A stretch of DNA of 64,000 nucleotides from Lacinutrix algicola (GTDB taxonomy: Bacteria; Bacteroidota; Bacteroidia; Flavobacteriales; Flavobacteriaceae): the NCBI RefSeq assembly GCF_001418085.1, contig NZ_LIQH01000039.1, positions 124,001 through 188,000 of the forward strand, read 5' to 3'. The first letter of the stretch is position 1. Each line of letters begins with the position of its first letter. Positions 53,152 to 61,913 of the stretch are shown here, piece after piece. Position numbers and translations under genes: made by a program. The notes beneath the pieces were generated by a model that was given only the letters and a program-made list of their open reading frames with translations, ran no database searches and had not been told where the DNA came from.

Positions 53152-56100
53152 ATGATGCAAAATAAACTCACGAAAATCCTTTTTTCTACTCGTTTAACAG
53201 CCACTTTATTTATTCTTTTTGCTGCTGCCATGATTATTGGTACTTTTATGGATGCAGGACAAGAAACTTCTCCAACACCTTATTCTCGAACCTTAATTTA
53301 TAACACGTGGTGGTTTGAAGCAATTATGGTTTTTTTCGTCATTAATTTTGTTGGAAATATTTTTAGATTCCGTTTGTATAAAAAAGCAAAATGGGCAACA
53401 TTAGTGCTGCATTTGGCTTTCATTTTTATTCTTTTAGGCGCTTTTATTACGCGTTACATTGGGTATGAAGGAATGATGCCAATTCAAGAAGGTGAAACAG
53501 AAAATACTTTTCTATCTCAAAAAACATACGTTCAAGTATTGGTAAACGGAGATTACAAAATTAATGATGTACCACAACGTTTACGTATTGAAAAGGAAGT
53601 CGATTTCTCTGAAAGACTAAACAACTCTTTAGAATTTAGCACAACATACAATACTACACCAGTTTCTGTGTCTTTAGAAAAATTTGTTTCTAGTGCAGAA
53701 AAAGATATTATTCCAAATGAAAACGGTGAAGAGTACCTAAAAATAGTAGAAGCAGGTAATGGTGCACCACATAATCACTACTTAAAATCTGGTGAAGATC
53801 AATTGATTCATAATATTATTTTTACTTTAAATAATCCTAAAAAAGGAGCTATTAATATAGTGGATGGTGAAAATGGGATAACTATAGATTCTCCTTTTGA
53901 AGGTGAATATTTACAAATGGCAACAATGTCTGAAGGTAAATTGGTTAAAGATAGTATTCAGCCTTTAATGTTACGTTCTAGATACGTAATTGGTAAAATG
54001 CAAATGGTGTTTCCAAAGCCAGTTATAAAAGGAACTTTTGATATTGTAAAAAAATCGCAATTATTAAAAAGTGATGAAGATGGCATAGTATTAAACGTCT
54101 CTGCTAATGGTGAAACGAAAAAAGTAAACCTACTTGGCGGAATGGGTACCACAAACCAATGGGAAAGATTAGAAATAGGAGGTTTAGATTTGGATTTTAG
54201 ATTTGGAGCTAAACTGTTAGAATTACCATTTAGTATAAAATTAAATGATTTTGTTGCAGATAAATATCCTGGAACTAAAAACAGTTATTCGGCTTTTTCA
54301 AGTGCTATTACTGTAAACGATGCGCAAGAAGGTGATTTTGATTATAAAATTTTTATGAATAATGTTTTAGATCACAGAGGATACCGCTTCTTTCAAGCTG
54401 GTTTCGATAACAACGAAACATTAACTAGACTCTCTGTTAATCATGATTATTGGGGAACTTGGTTTACGTACTTAGGTTATATGTTACTTTATTTTGGTAT
54501 GATGGCTATCTTGTTTGATAAAAACACACGTTTTGCCGACTTAAAACGTGCATTAGATAAAGTAAAAGAAAAGAAATCTGAGATTATTTCTATTCTATTA
54601 GTCTGTTTTTCTCTTACAGGTTTTGCTCAAGAACAACACTCTGCAGACGATGGTCACGACCATTCTGAACACGCAGCAGTTCAACAAGTGCAAACAAAGG
54701 CTAATGTAGTAGAGCATGACGAATACACTTACGAAGAAAATAAAGCTGCAGTAGATTCTATTTTACGCGCTAATATAGTACCAAAAGAACAAGCAGATAA
54801 GTTTGGTCGTTTGGTTATACAAGATGTTGGAGGACGAATGATGCCTGTTAATACTTATGCATCAGAATTTTTAAGAAAATTAAGTAAAAGTGATACTTAC
54901 GAAGGTTTTAGTGCAGATCAAATTTTTCTTTCTGTACAAGAGAGTCCTGCATTTTGGTACAACGTACCAATTATCTATTTAAAAGCTAAAAAAGACGATT
55001 CTTTAAGAAGTATTATAGGCGTAGATAAATCTGTTGGTTATGCTACTTTAGGTAATTTCTTTACTGGTAATGGAGATTACAAATTAGCACCATACTTAGA
55101 TGAAGCATACAAAGCAATAGCGCCTAATGGTTATCAAAAAGAATTTCGTGAAGCAGATCAACGTGTAAACTTGCTTCATAATACAGTACAAGGTAATTCG
55201 CTTAAAATATTTCCTATTCCAGAAGACGAGAATAATAAATGGATTTCTTCTAACGAATACAGAAAAGAACATTATAAGGAGCAAATAAAAGATACTATTT
55301 ACCAGAGTTTTGTAAACCAGAGTTTTAATCTTTATTTATACCGTTTAAATAATGCAAAGCAATCTGGTGATTTTTCTGAAGCTGATAAAATTTTAGAAGC
55401 TTTTAAAAGAAATCAAGTTAAGCTAGGAAGCGAAGTCATGCTTAGCGAAGAAAAAATTAACACAGAAATTTTATACAACAAGTACGATATCTTTAAAAAT
55501 CTACATTACGCTTACATGTTGTTTGGAGCAATACTATTTGTATTATTAATCGTCCAAATTTTTAAAGACAAAAGCAAGTTTCTTAATCTATTAATAGTAA
55601 CGCTTAAAATATTAATATTACTATCGTTTATAGCACATACAATAGGTTTAATTTTACGTTGGTATATTTCAGGACACGCACCATGGAGTGATGGTTACGA
55701 ATCTATGATTTATGTAGCTTGGGCAACAATGTTATTTGGATTAATGCTTTCTAGTACTTCGAATAAAAGTTTAGCTACCGTTTATACTAGTTTAATTAGT
55801 GGAAAACATTCTTCTAATTTAACTACAGCAGCAGGAGCGTTTGTAACGTCTATGCTGTTAATGGTTGCACATTTAAGTTGGATGGATCCAGCGATTGCAA
55901 ATCTACCTCCAGTTTTAGATAGTTACTGGTTAATGATACATGTTGCAGTAATTGTTGCAAGTTACGGACCTTTTACTTTATCTATGATTTTGGGAGTAAC
56001 AGTCCTAGTATTAATGCTGTTAACAAACAAAGAAAACAAAGAAAAAATGCTCTTAAACATAAAGGAGCTTACCATTATTAACGAAATGTCTTTAACCGTT

Positions 56101-56466
56101 GGTTTAGTAATGCTAACCATTGGAAACTTTCTTGGCGGAATGTGGGCAAACGAAAGTTGGGGACGTTATTGGGGCTGGGACCCAAAAGAAACTTGGGCAC
56201 TTATTAGTATAATGGTTTATGCTTTTGTAATACACGCCCGTTTAGTACCAGGTTTACGTGGTAGATGGTTTTTTAACTTGATGTCTATTATAGCTTTAGG
56301 ATTTATAATTTTCACTTATTTTGGTGTAAATTTCTACTTATCAGGATTACATTCTTATCAATCTGGACAGGATTTAAGTTATAAGTACATTGGAGTAGCA
56401 GTAGTTCTTATAACTATATTAGCTGTTTCTTCTTATAGAATGTATGCTAAATATTATAAGAAATAG
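53152..56466 (+). CDS. ccsA: Cytochrome c synthase fusion CcsB-CcsA (ResB/ResC system II)
   Basis: A 1104-residue fusion protein. The N-terminal part (1-490) is ResB/CcsB-like with helices and a large periplasmic region; the middle (490-760) is soluble and includes a His-rich patch (HSADDGHDHSEHAAV). The C-terminal CcsA part has eight helices with the haem-handling WWD-type motif GRYWGWDPKETWALI and flanking His residues (HVAVIVASYG, HARLVPGLRG). It transports and attaches haem to CxxCH proteins such as the dihaem peroxidase at 8951. Confidence 0.94.
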   Translation: MMQNKLTKILFSTRLTATLFILFAAAMIIGTFMDAGQETSPTPYSRTLIYNTWWFEAIMVFFVINFVGNIFRFRLYKKAKWATLVLHLAFIFILLGAFITRYIGYEGMMPIQEGETENTFLSQKTYVQVLVNGDYKINDVPQRLRIEKEVDFSERLNNSLEFSTTYNTTPVSVSLEKFVSSAEKDIIPNENGEEYLKIVEAGNGAPHNHYLKSGEDQLIHNIIFTLNNPKKGAINIVDGENGITIDSPFEGEYLQMATMSEGKLVKDSIQPLMLRSRYVIGKMQMVFPKPVIKGTFDIVKKSQLLKSDEDGIVLNVSANGETKKVNLLGGMGTTNQWERLEIGGLDLDFRFGAKLLELPFSIKLNDFVADKYPGTKNSYSAFSSAITVNDAQEGDFDYKIFMNNVLDHRGYRFFQAGFDNNETLTRLSVNHDYWGTWFTYLGYMLLYFGMMAILFDKNTRFADLKRALDKVKEKKSEIISILLVCFSLTGFAQEQHSADDGHDHSEHAAVQQVQTKANVVEHDEYTYEENKAAVDSILRANIVPKEQADKFGRLVIQDVGGRMMPVNTYASEFLRKLSKSDTYEGFSADQIFLSVQESPAFWYNVPIIYLKAKKDDSLRSIIGVDKSVGYATLGNFFTGNGDYKLAPYLDEAYKAIAPNGYQKEFREADQRVNLLHNTVQGNSLKIFPIPEDENNKWISSNEYRKEHYKEQIKDTIYQSFVNQSFNLYLYRLNNAKQSGDFSEADKILEAFKRNQVKLGSEVMLSEEKINTEILYNKYDIFKNLHYAYMLFGAILFVLLIVQIFKDKSKFLNLLIVTLKILILLSFIAHTIGLILRWYISGHAPWSDGYESMIYVAWATMLFGLMLSSTSNKSLATVYTSLISGKHSSNLTTAAGAFVTSMLLMVAHLSWMDPAIANLPPVLDSYWLMIHVAVIVASYGPFTLSMILGVTVLVLMLLTNKENKEKMLLNIKELTIINEMSLTVGLVMLTIGNFLGGMWANESWGRYWGWDPKETWALISIMVYAFVIHARLVPGLRGRWFFNLMSIIALGFIIFTYFGVNFYLSGLHSYQSGQDLSYKYIGVAVVLITILAVSSYRMYAKYYKK

Positions 56467-56492
56467 GTTTATAACATTATCTAAGGTTTAGT

Positions 56493-56951
56493 ATGTCTAC
56501 ATTTTTAAAAGAGTTCAAAGAGTTTGCTGTAAAAGGTAATATGATGGACATGGCAATTGGTATTATTGTTGGAGCATCCTTTAATAAAGTTATAGATGTT
56601 CTAGTAAAAAAAGTATTAATGCCACCTTTATCTTTATTAACTGATGGTATTAATCTTCAAGATAAAAAAATTGTTCTAAGAGAAGGAACTTTTGATGAAG
56701 CTGGTAAAGTAATTGCAGACGAAGTCGTTATGCAATATGGTGCTTTAGCAGAAGCTTTCATGGATTTTATAATTATTGGAATTACTGTATTTCTTGTTGT
56801 AAAAGCAATGAATAGATTACGAGACAAGTCTCACGATGCTAAAGATAAAACAGTTAAAACACCAAAAGATATTCAGTTACTTACAGATTTAAATGAACTA
56901 ATGGCTGAGCAGAATAAACTACTTAAATCACAGCTTAATAATAAAGCATAA
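56493..56951 (+). CDS. mscL: Large-conductance mechanosensitive channel MscL
   Basis: A 152-residue MscL. It begins FLKEFKEFAVKGNMMDMAIGIIVGASFNKVIDVLV, the amphipathic helix and TM1 signature, then TM2 FMDFIIIGITVFLVVKAMNRL and a long charged C-terminal helix. It opens at high membrane tension to release solutes. 26 bases after ccsBA. Confidence 0.95.
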   Translation: MSTFLKEFKEFAVKGNMMDMAIGIIVGASFNKVIDVLVKKVLMPPLSLLTDGINLQDKKIVLREGTFDEAGKVIADEVVMQYGALAEAFMDFIIIGITVFLVVKAMNRLRDKSHDAKDKTVKTPKDIQLLTDLNELMAEQNKLLKSQLNNKA

Positions 56952-56987
56952 AAAAACAGCGTATGTAGTGGAATCTATACGCTGTTT
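56951..56987. terminator. Terminator between mscL and the convergent gene
   Basis: AAACAGCGTAT (56954-56964), 12-base loop, ATACGCTGTTT (56977-56987), with A6 on the left. It is a good terminator for the minus-strand gene at 57008 and a weaker one for mscL. Confidence 0.8.
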
Positions 56988-57007
56988 CATTTCTAATTAG
57001 CTATAAA

Positions 57008-57379
57008 TTATAGCTTAATTAGTGTTTTGTGTAAGTTTATATCGTTTAGAAGATCATTTGTAAATTTATAATGTCCTTTTGTAGTTATAATTCTAAATCG
57101 GTGATCGTTCATTCTACTTAACACATCTATAAAACGCCATTTAGACTTTAATAAACGTGGTTTATCACTTTTTAAACTAATTTCAAAGTAGTATTTCCTG
57201 GTACGCTTAGTAGCTGTTATATCTGGAGTAATCTTAACATCACCATCTTTTTTAACGTAAGATTTAGGACTTTCATAACCTTCTACATCTGCCTTTATAT
57301 TTTCGAAACCTAAGTGTTTCAAATAATTAACTGATTCTTTAATAAACGCTGTATTTTCTTTTTTTTCTGTCTGTATCAT
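57008..57379 (-). CDS. Unknown 123-residue protein, possibly nuclease-fold
   Basis: I start at the ATG complementary to 57377-57379 (MIQTEKKENT). The protein has PDITATKRTRKYYFEISLK, in which an Asp-rich turn is followed by a strand with Glu and Lys; this recalls, but does not match, PD-(D/E)xK nucleases. The C-terminal part (RFIDVLSRMNDHRFRIITTKGH) is alpha/beta. No family recognised; the nuclease idea is weak inference. Confidence 0.65.
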   Translation of the reverse strand: MIQTEKKENTAFIKESVNYLKHLGFENIKADVEGYESPKSYVKKDGDVKITPDITATKRTRKYYFEISLKSDKPRLLKSKWRFIDVLSRMNDHRFRIITTKGHYKFTNDLLNDINLHKTLIKL

Positions 57380-57521
57380 AATACTTCTAATATACAAATA
57401 GAGGTTTTTATTTTGCGTTAAAACGTTGTTAAACCATTGGTTTTTAATAGATTTTAAGAATAATACAATTGTTTATAGATAAGTACTAAAACTTAAATGT
57501 AACAATTACTATCTTTACGTT

Positions 57522-58670
57522 ATGAGTAAAAATAAATTAGGTTTAAATACCATTTGTACACATGTTGGAGAAATTAAAGACGAACAGTTTAAAGGTGCAG
57601 TATCTCCTATTTATTTAGCAAGCTCTTACGAGTTTATAGATATGGATGTAAAACGTTATCCACGTTCTTTTAATACACCAAATCAAGAATATTTGTCAAA
57701 AAAAATTGCAGCTTTAGAGCGTAAAGAAATGGCAATGATTTTTGGTTCAGGTATGGCAGCTTTAAGTCATATGTTTTTAGCCTTCTTAAAATCAGGAGAT
57801 CATATTGTCGTTCAAAATACACTGTATGGTGGTACAAGTAATTTTATACGAGAGGAATTTCCTAAATTTAATATAGAATTTACCTTTACAAACGGTTATA
57901 GCATAGCAGATTTTGAAGCAGCAATTCAACCAAATACCAAGTTAATACATTTAGAAACACCTTCTAATCCTTTGTTAACCATTACAGATATTAAAGCTGT
58001 AGCAGATTTAGCAAAAGCACATAAAATACTTACAAGTATTGATAATACATTTGCAAGTCCAGTAAATCAAACACCTGGAGATTTTGGTATAGATTTAATT
58101 ATGCACTCTGCAACCAAGTATTTTGGAGGACATAGTGATATTTGCGCTGGAGCGGTTACAGGCTCTAAAGAACACATGGATCGCATATGGAAGGTTTCAA
58201 TAAATCTGGGAGGTAGTTTAAGCGACTTTACCGTTTGGATGCTAGAACGTAGCATGAAAACTATGGGACTTCGTGTTAAAAAACAAACTAAGAACGCGGG
58301 TAAAATGGCTAAATGGTTAGAGAAAAACGATGCCATTAAAAAGGTCTATTACCCAGGTTTAAAAAACCATCCAGAGCATGAACTCGCAAAAGCGCAAATG
58401 CATGGTTTTGGAGCTATGCTATCTTTTGAATTAGAAGATGGATTGGATTCAGAAAAATTTCAAAAAGCATTAAAACTAATTAAAGCTTCTCTAAGCTTAG
58501 CAGGAGTAGAGAGCACTGTTGTAAGTCCTTCACAAACATCTCATTCATTGTTAAGTCAAGAAGAAAGAGATGCCGTAGGAATAAGCGATGGTTTAATTAG
58601 ATTCTCATTAGGAATAGAATCAGTAAAAGATTTAAAAAAGGATATACAACAAGCAATAAACACATTATAA
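57522..58670 (+). CDS. Trans-sulfuration PLP enzyme (cystathionine gamma-synthase/methionine gamma-lyase type)
   Basis: A 382-residue Cys/Met metabolism PLP enzyme (PF01053). Motifs are PIYLASSYEF, the MIFGSGMAALSH loop, LETPSNPLLTITDI, and the pyridoxal-lysine loop SATKYFGGHSDICAG. The family includes cystathionine synthases, lyases and methionine gamma-lyase, which cannot be told apart here. The gene ends 12 bases before the rlmF frame begins. Confidence 0.88.
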   Translation: MSKNKLGLNTICTHVGEIKDEQFKGAVSPIYLASSYEFIDMDVKRYPRSFNTPNQEYLSKKIAALERKEMAMIFGSGMAALSHMFLAFLKSGDHIVVQNTLYGGTSNFIREEFPKFNIEFTFTNGYSIADFEAAIQPNTKLIHLETPSNPLLTITDIKAVADLAKAHKILTSIDNTFASPVNQTPGDFGIDLIMHSATKYFGGHSDICAGAVTGSKEHMDRIWKVSINLGGSLSDFTVWMLERSMKTMGLRVKKQTKNAGKMAKWLEKNDAIKKVYYPGLKNHPEHELAKAQMHGFGAMLSFELEDGLDSEKFQKALKLIKASLSLAGVESTVVSPSQTSHSLLSQEERDAVGISDGLIRFSLGIESVKDLKKDIQQAINTL

Positions 58671-58682
58671 AATTTTGCATAA

Positions 58683-59567
58683 AAAAACAAACACATTATT
58701 GATTACGACATCGAAAAACTAACAGAGGTTTTTCCGGAATTAATACCACACGTTTTCGTTAATAAATACGAAAAACAAACCATAGATTTCGCAGACGCTA
58801 AAGCTGTAAAAGCATTAAATACAGCATTGCTAAAGTCTCATTATAATATAGAATATTGGCAGTTTCCAGACACTAATTTATGTCCTCCAATTCCTGGTCG
58901 TGTAGATTACATACATCATATTGCAGACCTTATAAGAAAATCTAAGATCAGTAAAGATATTACTGTTTTAGATATTGGTACAGGAGCATCTTGTATTTAT
59001 CCGTTACTTGGTAATGCTGAGTATAACTGGAAATTTGTAGCTACAGATGCTAATAAAAAGTCTATCGCTTACGCGGAAAAAATAATTATTAAGAACAAGC
59101 TTAAAAAAGAGATTCAGTTAAAACACCAGCCTGTTGCAGAAAGTGTTTTTAAAGGTGTTATAAGTTCAAATGATAAATTTTCTGTATCCATTTGTAATCC
59201 TCCATTTTTTAAAGACGAAGCTGAAGCTTTTGAAGCTACAACACGTAAATTAAAAGGTTTAGGTAAGCTTACAGATGCGGTAACAAGAAATTTTGCAGGT
59301 CAAGCACACGAATTGTGTTTTAAAGGCGGAGAGAAGGCTTTTTTACACACTTATCTTTACGAAAGTTCTCTATTTAAGACACAATGTTTCTGGTACACTA
59401 GTTTAGTATCTAGTAAAGATAATATTAAGTCTATGAAGAAGTCTTTAGCGAAATTAGGCGCAACTACTGTTAAGGTAATAGAAATGAGTCAAGGGAATAA
59501 AAAGAGTAGAGTAGTAGCTTGGACGTTTTTAACAGAAAAGGAACAACAAGATTGGATAAATAAATAA
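58683..59567 (+). CDS. rlmF: 23S rRNA (adenine-1618-N6)-methyltransferase RlmF, start unresolved
   Basis: The in-frame product is about 294 residues: KNKHIIDYDIEKL..., LCPPIPGRVDYIHHI, SAM motif VLDIGTGASCIYPLL and the catalytic SICNPPFF (NPPF), all as in RlmF. The frame has no ATG, GTG or TTG before 58827, where a late TTG would drop the conserved first 48 residues. Family members start MHKKNKH-like; here TTG CAT AAA AAA at 58675 encodes that start, but the A run is 7 long where 8 would keep frame. Options: real frameshift, slippage at A7, sequence error, or ATT start (58695/58698). The rest is intact. Confidence 0.85.
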   Translation, partial: KNKHIIDYDIEKLTEVFPELIPHVFVNKYEKQTIDFADAKAVKALNTALLKSHYNIEYWQFPDTNLCPPIPGRVDYIHHIADLIRKSKISKDITVLDIGTGASCIYPLLGNAEYNWKFVATDANKKSIAYAEKIIIKNKLKKEIQLKHQPVAESVFKGVISSNDKFSVSICNPPFFKDEAEAFEATTRKLKGLGKLTDAVTRNFAGQAHELCFKGGEKAFLHTYLYESSLFKTQCFWYTSLVSSKDNIKSMKKSLAKLGATTVKVIEMSQGNKKSRVVAWTFLTEKEQQDWINK

Positions 59568-59574
59568 TTAAAGC

Positions 59575-59596
59575 GATTTCCACTTTTGTGGAATGA
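59575..59596. repeat. REP-like palindrome before bshB1
   Basis: GATTTCCAC-TTTT-GTGGAATGA: 6-bp perfect stem plus flanking match to the family consensus. Its GGAATGA contains the ATG at 59593 that lies in the bshB1 frame. Confidence 0.7.
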
Positions 59597-59610
59597 AAAA
59601 TAAATTTTCT

Positions 59611-60327
59611 ATGAAATTAGATATACTAGCATTTGGAGCACATCCAGACGATATAGAACTAGGAGCAGGAGGAACTATTGCAAAAGCAATTGCCGAAGGT
59701 AAAAAAGTAGGCGTAATAGATTTAACAAAAGGCGAATTAGGTACTCGTGGTACAGCCGAAACAAGAAGAGCAGAAGCAGCAAATGCGGCTGAGATTCTAG
59801 GTTTGTCTATTAGAGAGAACTTAGGTTTTGCAGATGGCTTTTTTATTAATGATAAAGAGCATCAATTAGAAATAATTAAAATGCTTAGAAAATACCAACC
59901 TGAGATTGTGCTTTGTAATGCTATTGACGATAGACATATTGATCACGGAAAAGGAAGTAAGCTAGTAAGCGATGCTTGTTTTTTAAGCGGATTAATTAAA
60001 ATTGAAACAAAGCTTGACGATGTAAATCAAGAAAAATGGAGACCAAAGCATGTGTACCATTACATACAATGGAAGAACATTGAACCAGATTTTGTAGTCG
60101 ATATTTCTAATTTTATGGAAATTAAGCAAAAATCTGTAGATGCATACCAGACTCAATTCTTTAATAGTAAAAGTAATGAGCCAGAAACACCAATAACAAG
60201 TAAAAGCTTTATTGATAGTGTTAATTATAGAGCTAAAGACTTAGGTCGCTTAGTTGGAGTGGATTACGCCGAAGGTTTTACTGTAGAGCGCTATATTACT
60301 GTTGATAGCTTGTTTGATCTAAAATAA
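59611..60327 (+). CDS. bshB1: Bacillithiol biosynthesis deacetylase BshB1
   Basis: A 238-residue LmbE/PIG-L family deacetylase with the metal-binding motif MKLDILAFGAHPDDIELGAGG, DLTKGELGTRGTAETR and the second metal region DDRHIDHGKGSKL. It removes acetyl from GlcNAc-malate in bacillithiol synthesis. I prefer ATG 59611 because the upstream in-frame ATG (59593) is part of the dispersed palindrome, and bshB1 products typically start MKLDILAFGAHPDD. Confidence 0.94.
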   Translation: MKLDILAFGAHPDDIELGAGGTIAKAIAEGKKVGVIDLTKGELGTRGTAETRRAEAANAAEILGLSIRENLGFADGFFINDKEHQLEIIKMLRKYQPEIVLCNAIDDRHIDHGKGSKLVSDACFLSGLIKIETKLDDVNQEKWRPKHVYHYIQWKNIEPDFVVDISNFMEIKQKSVDAYQTQFFNSKSNEPETPITSKSFIDSVNYRAKDLGRLVGVDYAEGFTVERYITVDSLFDLK

Positions 60328-60363
60328 AAAGATAAAAAAAGATTAAAAATTTTAATAAAAAAC

Positions 60364-60394
60364 TTTGTAGTAAAAGGGATTTAATTTACATTTG
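60364..60394 (+). promoter_or_regulatory. Promoter of tRNA-His
   Basis: TTTG at 60364-60367, a spacer of 19 bases and TACATTTG at 60387-60394 form a textbook Bacteroidota -33/-7 promoter, about 29 bases before the tRNA. Confidence 0.75.
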
Positions 60395-60422
60395 CACACG
60401 CATTACAAAAATGTGTTTAAAT

Positions 60423-60498
60423 GGTGATTGTAGCTCAGTTGGTTAGAGCATCGGTTTGTGGTACCGAGGGTCGCGGGTTCGAATCCCGTCTTTCACCC
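60423..60498 (+). tRNA. tRNA-His (GTG)
   Basis: A complete cloverleaf: D-arm GCTC/GAGC, anticodon stem TCGGT/ACCGA with loop TTGTGGT (anticodon GTG) and T-arm GCGGG-TTCGAAT-CCCGT. A G at 60423 supplies the extra 5' G(-1) that pairs with C73, a tRNA-His hallmark. The acceptor stem GTGATTG/CTTTCAC has two tandem U-U oppositions at positions 5-6. CCA is not encoded. Confidence 0.93.
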
Positions 60499-60505
60499 AA
60501 AAGCA

Positions 60506-60537
60506 AAAAGCTTCTCAGAAATGAGAAGCTTTTTTTG
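60506..60537 (+). terminator. Terminator after tRNA-His
   Basis: AAAAGCTTCTCA, loop GAAA, TGAGAAGCTTTT followed by T-run; 12-bp perfect stem. Confidence 0.9.
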
Positions 60538-60649
60538 TTATTATAATTAGGTGTTTGCTTTGGAAATTGTGATTAAATATTAGATAAAATTAAGTAGAGT
60601 GTATTGTTCCTAATTTAATTTTTTCTATAAGTGTGTTGCTAGTAGTACT

Positions 60650-61738
60650 TTATTCACGATTGTTTTCCCGAAATCCATTAATCGCTCCTAAAGCTTCAAA
60701 AACCTCATTTTGGTCAGATTCTTTATTCCAACCTTTTTGTGATAATTCTGCTCTAACTTCGCTTACCTGCATTCCAATGTCAAAAAGATAAATTGTATAT
60801 TCTAGAACTTTTTTAGGAATTTTTTCAATCATATAATTCATTGTTATTCCTGCAATTTTTACTTCAGCTAGAAAGAAAGGAAAAACAATTTGAAAAATCC
60901 AAAAAAGTAAAAGACCAACAGAGCCAGTTTCTAATTTTTTAATTTTTAATCCAACTTCCCAACGAAATCTCATAAATTCAATAAAATTAAATGTTATCAT
61001 ATTGTTCTCTATGGAAACTAAATAATATTGAGTGTATAGATTTGTAAAAAAGAGAATAACCATCATTCCACCAATAATGAATTGAATTGGTCTAAATTCT
61101 ATGTAATTAGTTTGCCTTAAAACTAGTCCGAATAAATAACCAATTCCGATTCCGATTCCGAGTTCATATAAACCAATAAAATATGTGAATTCAATAGTTA
61201 AAAACCCAATTAGCATTCCAAATAGAATTGCGATTATTAATCCACCAATTATTGTGAGAATCAAGTTTGGTTTTCCAAATTTTTTAGGTTTTGGTAATTT
61301 CGATGGAACTTCATAATCAACCCAACTATTTTGTTTTTCAAATTCAGTTTCTAATTCATTAAGCTTCCCGCTTTCTTTATATTCGATTGCTAACTTTTTG
61401 AAAAGAGCAATAAACAATCCTGTTCTTTTGGAGTTCTTACCAAAATCAAAAAAAATTCCTTCTAATGATTTGCTATTCACCTCAATTCTTCCAGAATTAT
61501 TTTTTGTTATGGTTAGTTTTCCTACTAATTTACTAAAATCGCCTTTACATTTTGCTTCTACAGACTTATTGTTTTGAAAAACTATTGGCCATTCCAATTT
61601 TTTAAATACTTCGATAATTAATGGTGTAATTTGATTTTCGTTAATATTTGTTTTGAATGATTCAGAAAATTTAGGCTTGTATTTAAAGCTGTGTTTTCTC
61701 TTGATTTCATTTCGTAGTTTTTCGTATTCTATTTTCAT
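60650..61738 (-). CDS. Orphan membrane protein with soluble N- and C-terminal domains
   Basis: A 362-residue protein of no recognised family. Residues 1-125 are soluble and charged, with a beta-hairpin region (KLVGKLTITKNNSGRIEVNS); a basic linker (LPKPKKFGKPN) leads to four or more helices (about 158-185, 190-210, 222-245, 280-300). The C-terminal SEVRAELSQKGWNKESDQNEVFEALG is a short helical module. It sits alone between tRNA-His and the M28 peptidase, a position open to acquisition. Function unknown. Confidence 0.7.
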   Translation of the reverse strand: MKIEYEKLRNEIKRKHSFKYKPKFSESFKTNINENQITPLIIEVFKKLEWPIVFQNNKSVEAKCKGDFSKLVGKLTITKNNSGRIEVNSKSLEGIFFDFGKNSKRTGLFIALFKKLAIEYKESGKLNELETEFEKQNSWVDYEVPSKLPKPKKFGKPNLILTIIGGLIIAILFGMLIGFLTIEFTYFIGLYELGIGIGIGYLFGLVLRQTNYIEFRPIQFIIGGMMVILFFTNLYTQYYLVSIENNMITFNFIEFMRFRWEVGLKIKKLETGSVGLLLFWIFQIVFPFFLAEVKIAGITMNYMIEKIPKKVLEYTIYLFDIGMQVSEVRAELSQKGWNKESDQNEVFEALGAINGFRENNRE

Positions 61739-61854
61739 TTAGGTATTATTGGCAACTCGTTATAAAGTAATTCACATTAACTAAATTCTCTAAACAAAAC
61801 AAAATATGAAAATTTAGATGTTATTTAGTAATGATAAATTTTATTTTGATAACT

Positions 61855-61890
61855 AAAAAAAAGCTTCAAATTAATTGAAAGGCTTTTTTA
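61855..61890 (-). terminator. Terminator of M28 peptidase gene
   Basis: AAAAGC-TTCAA / TTGAA-A-GGCTTTT with a small bulge; on the minus strand followed by an eight-T run. Confidence 0.75.
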
Positions 61891-61913
61891 TATCTATTGT
61901 TTACGTTTAAAAA

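Noticed and set aside
57420-57521. SAM or other methionine-related riboswitch before the trans-sulfuration gene
   Set aside because: The short leader lacks conserved riboswitch cores or paired elements.
60480-60500. tRNA-His 3' end as a phage/ICE attachment site
   Set aside because: No second copy of the 3' segment and no integrase gene in the window.
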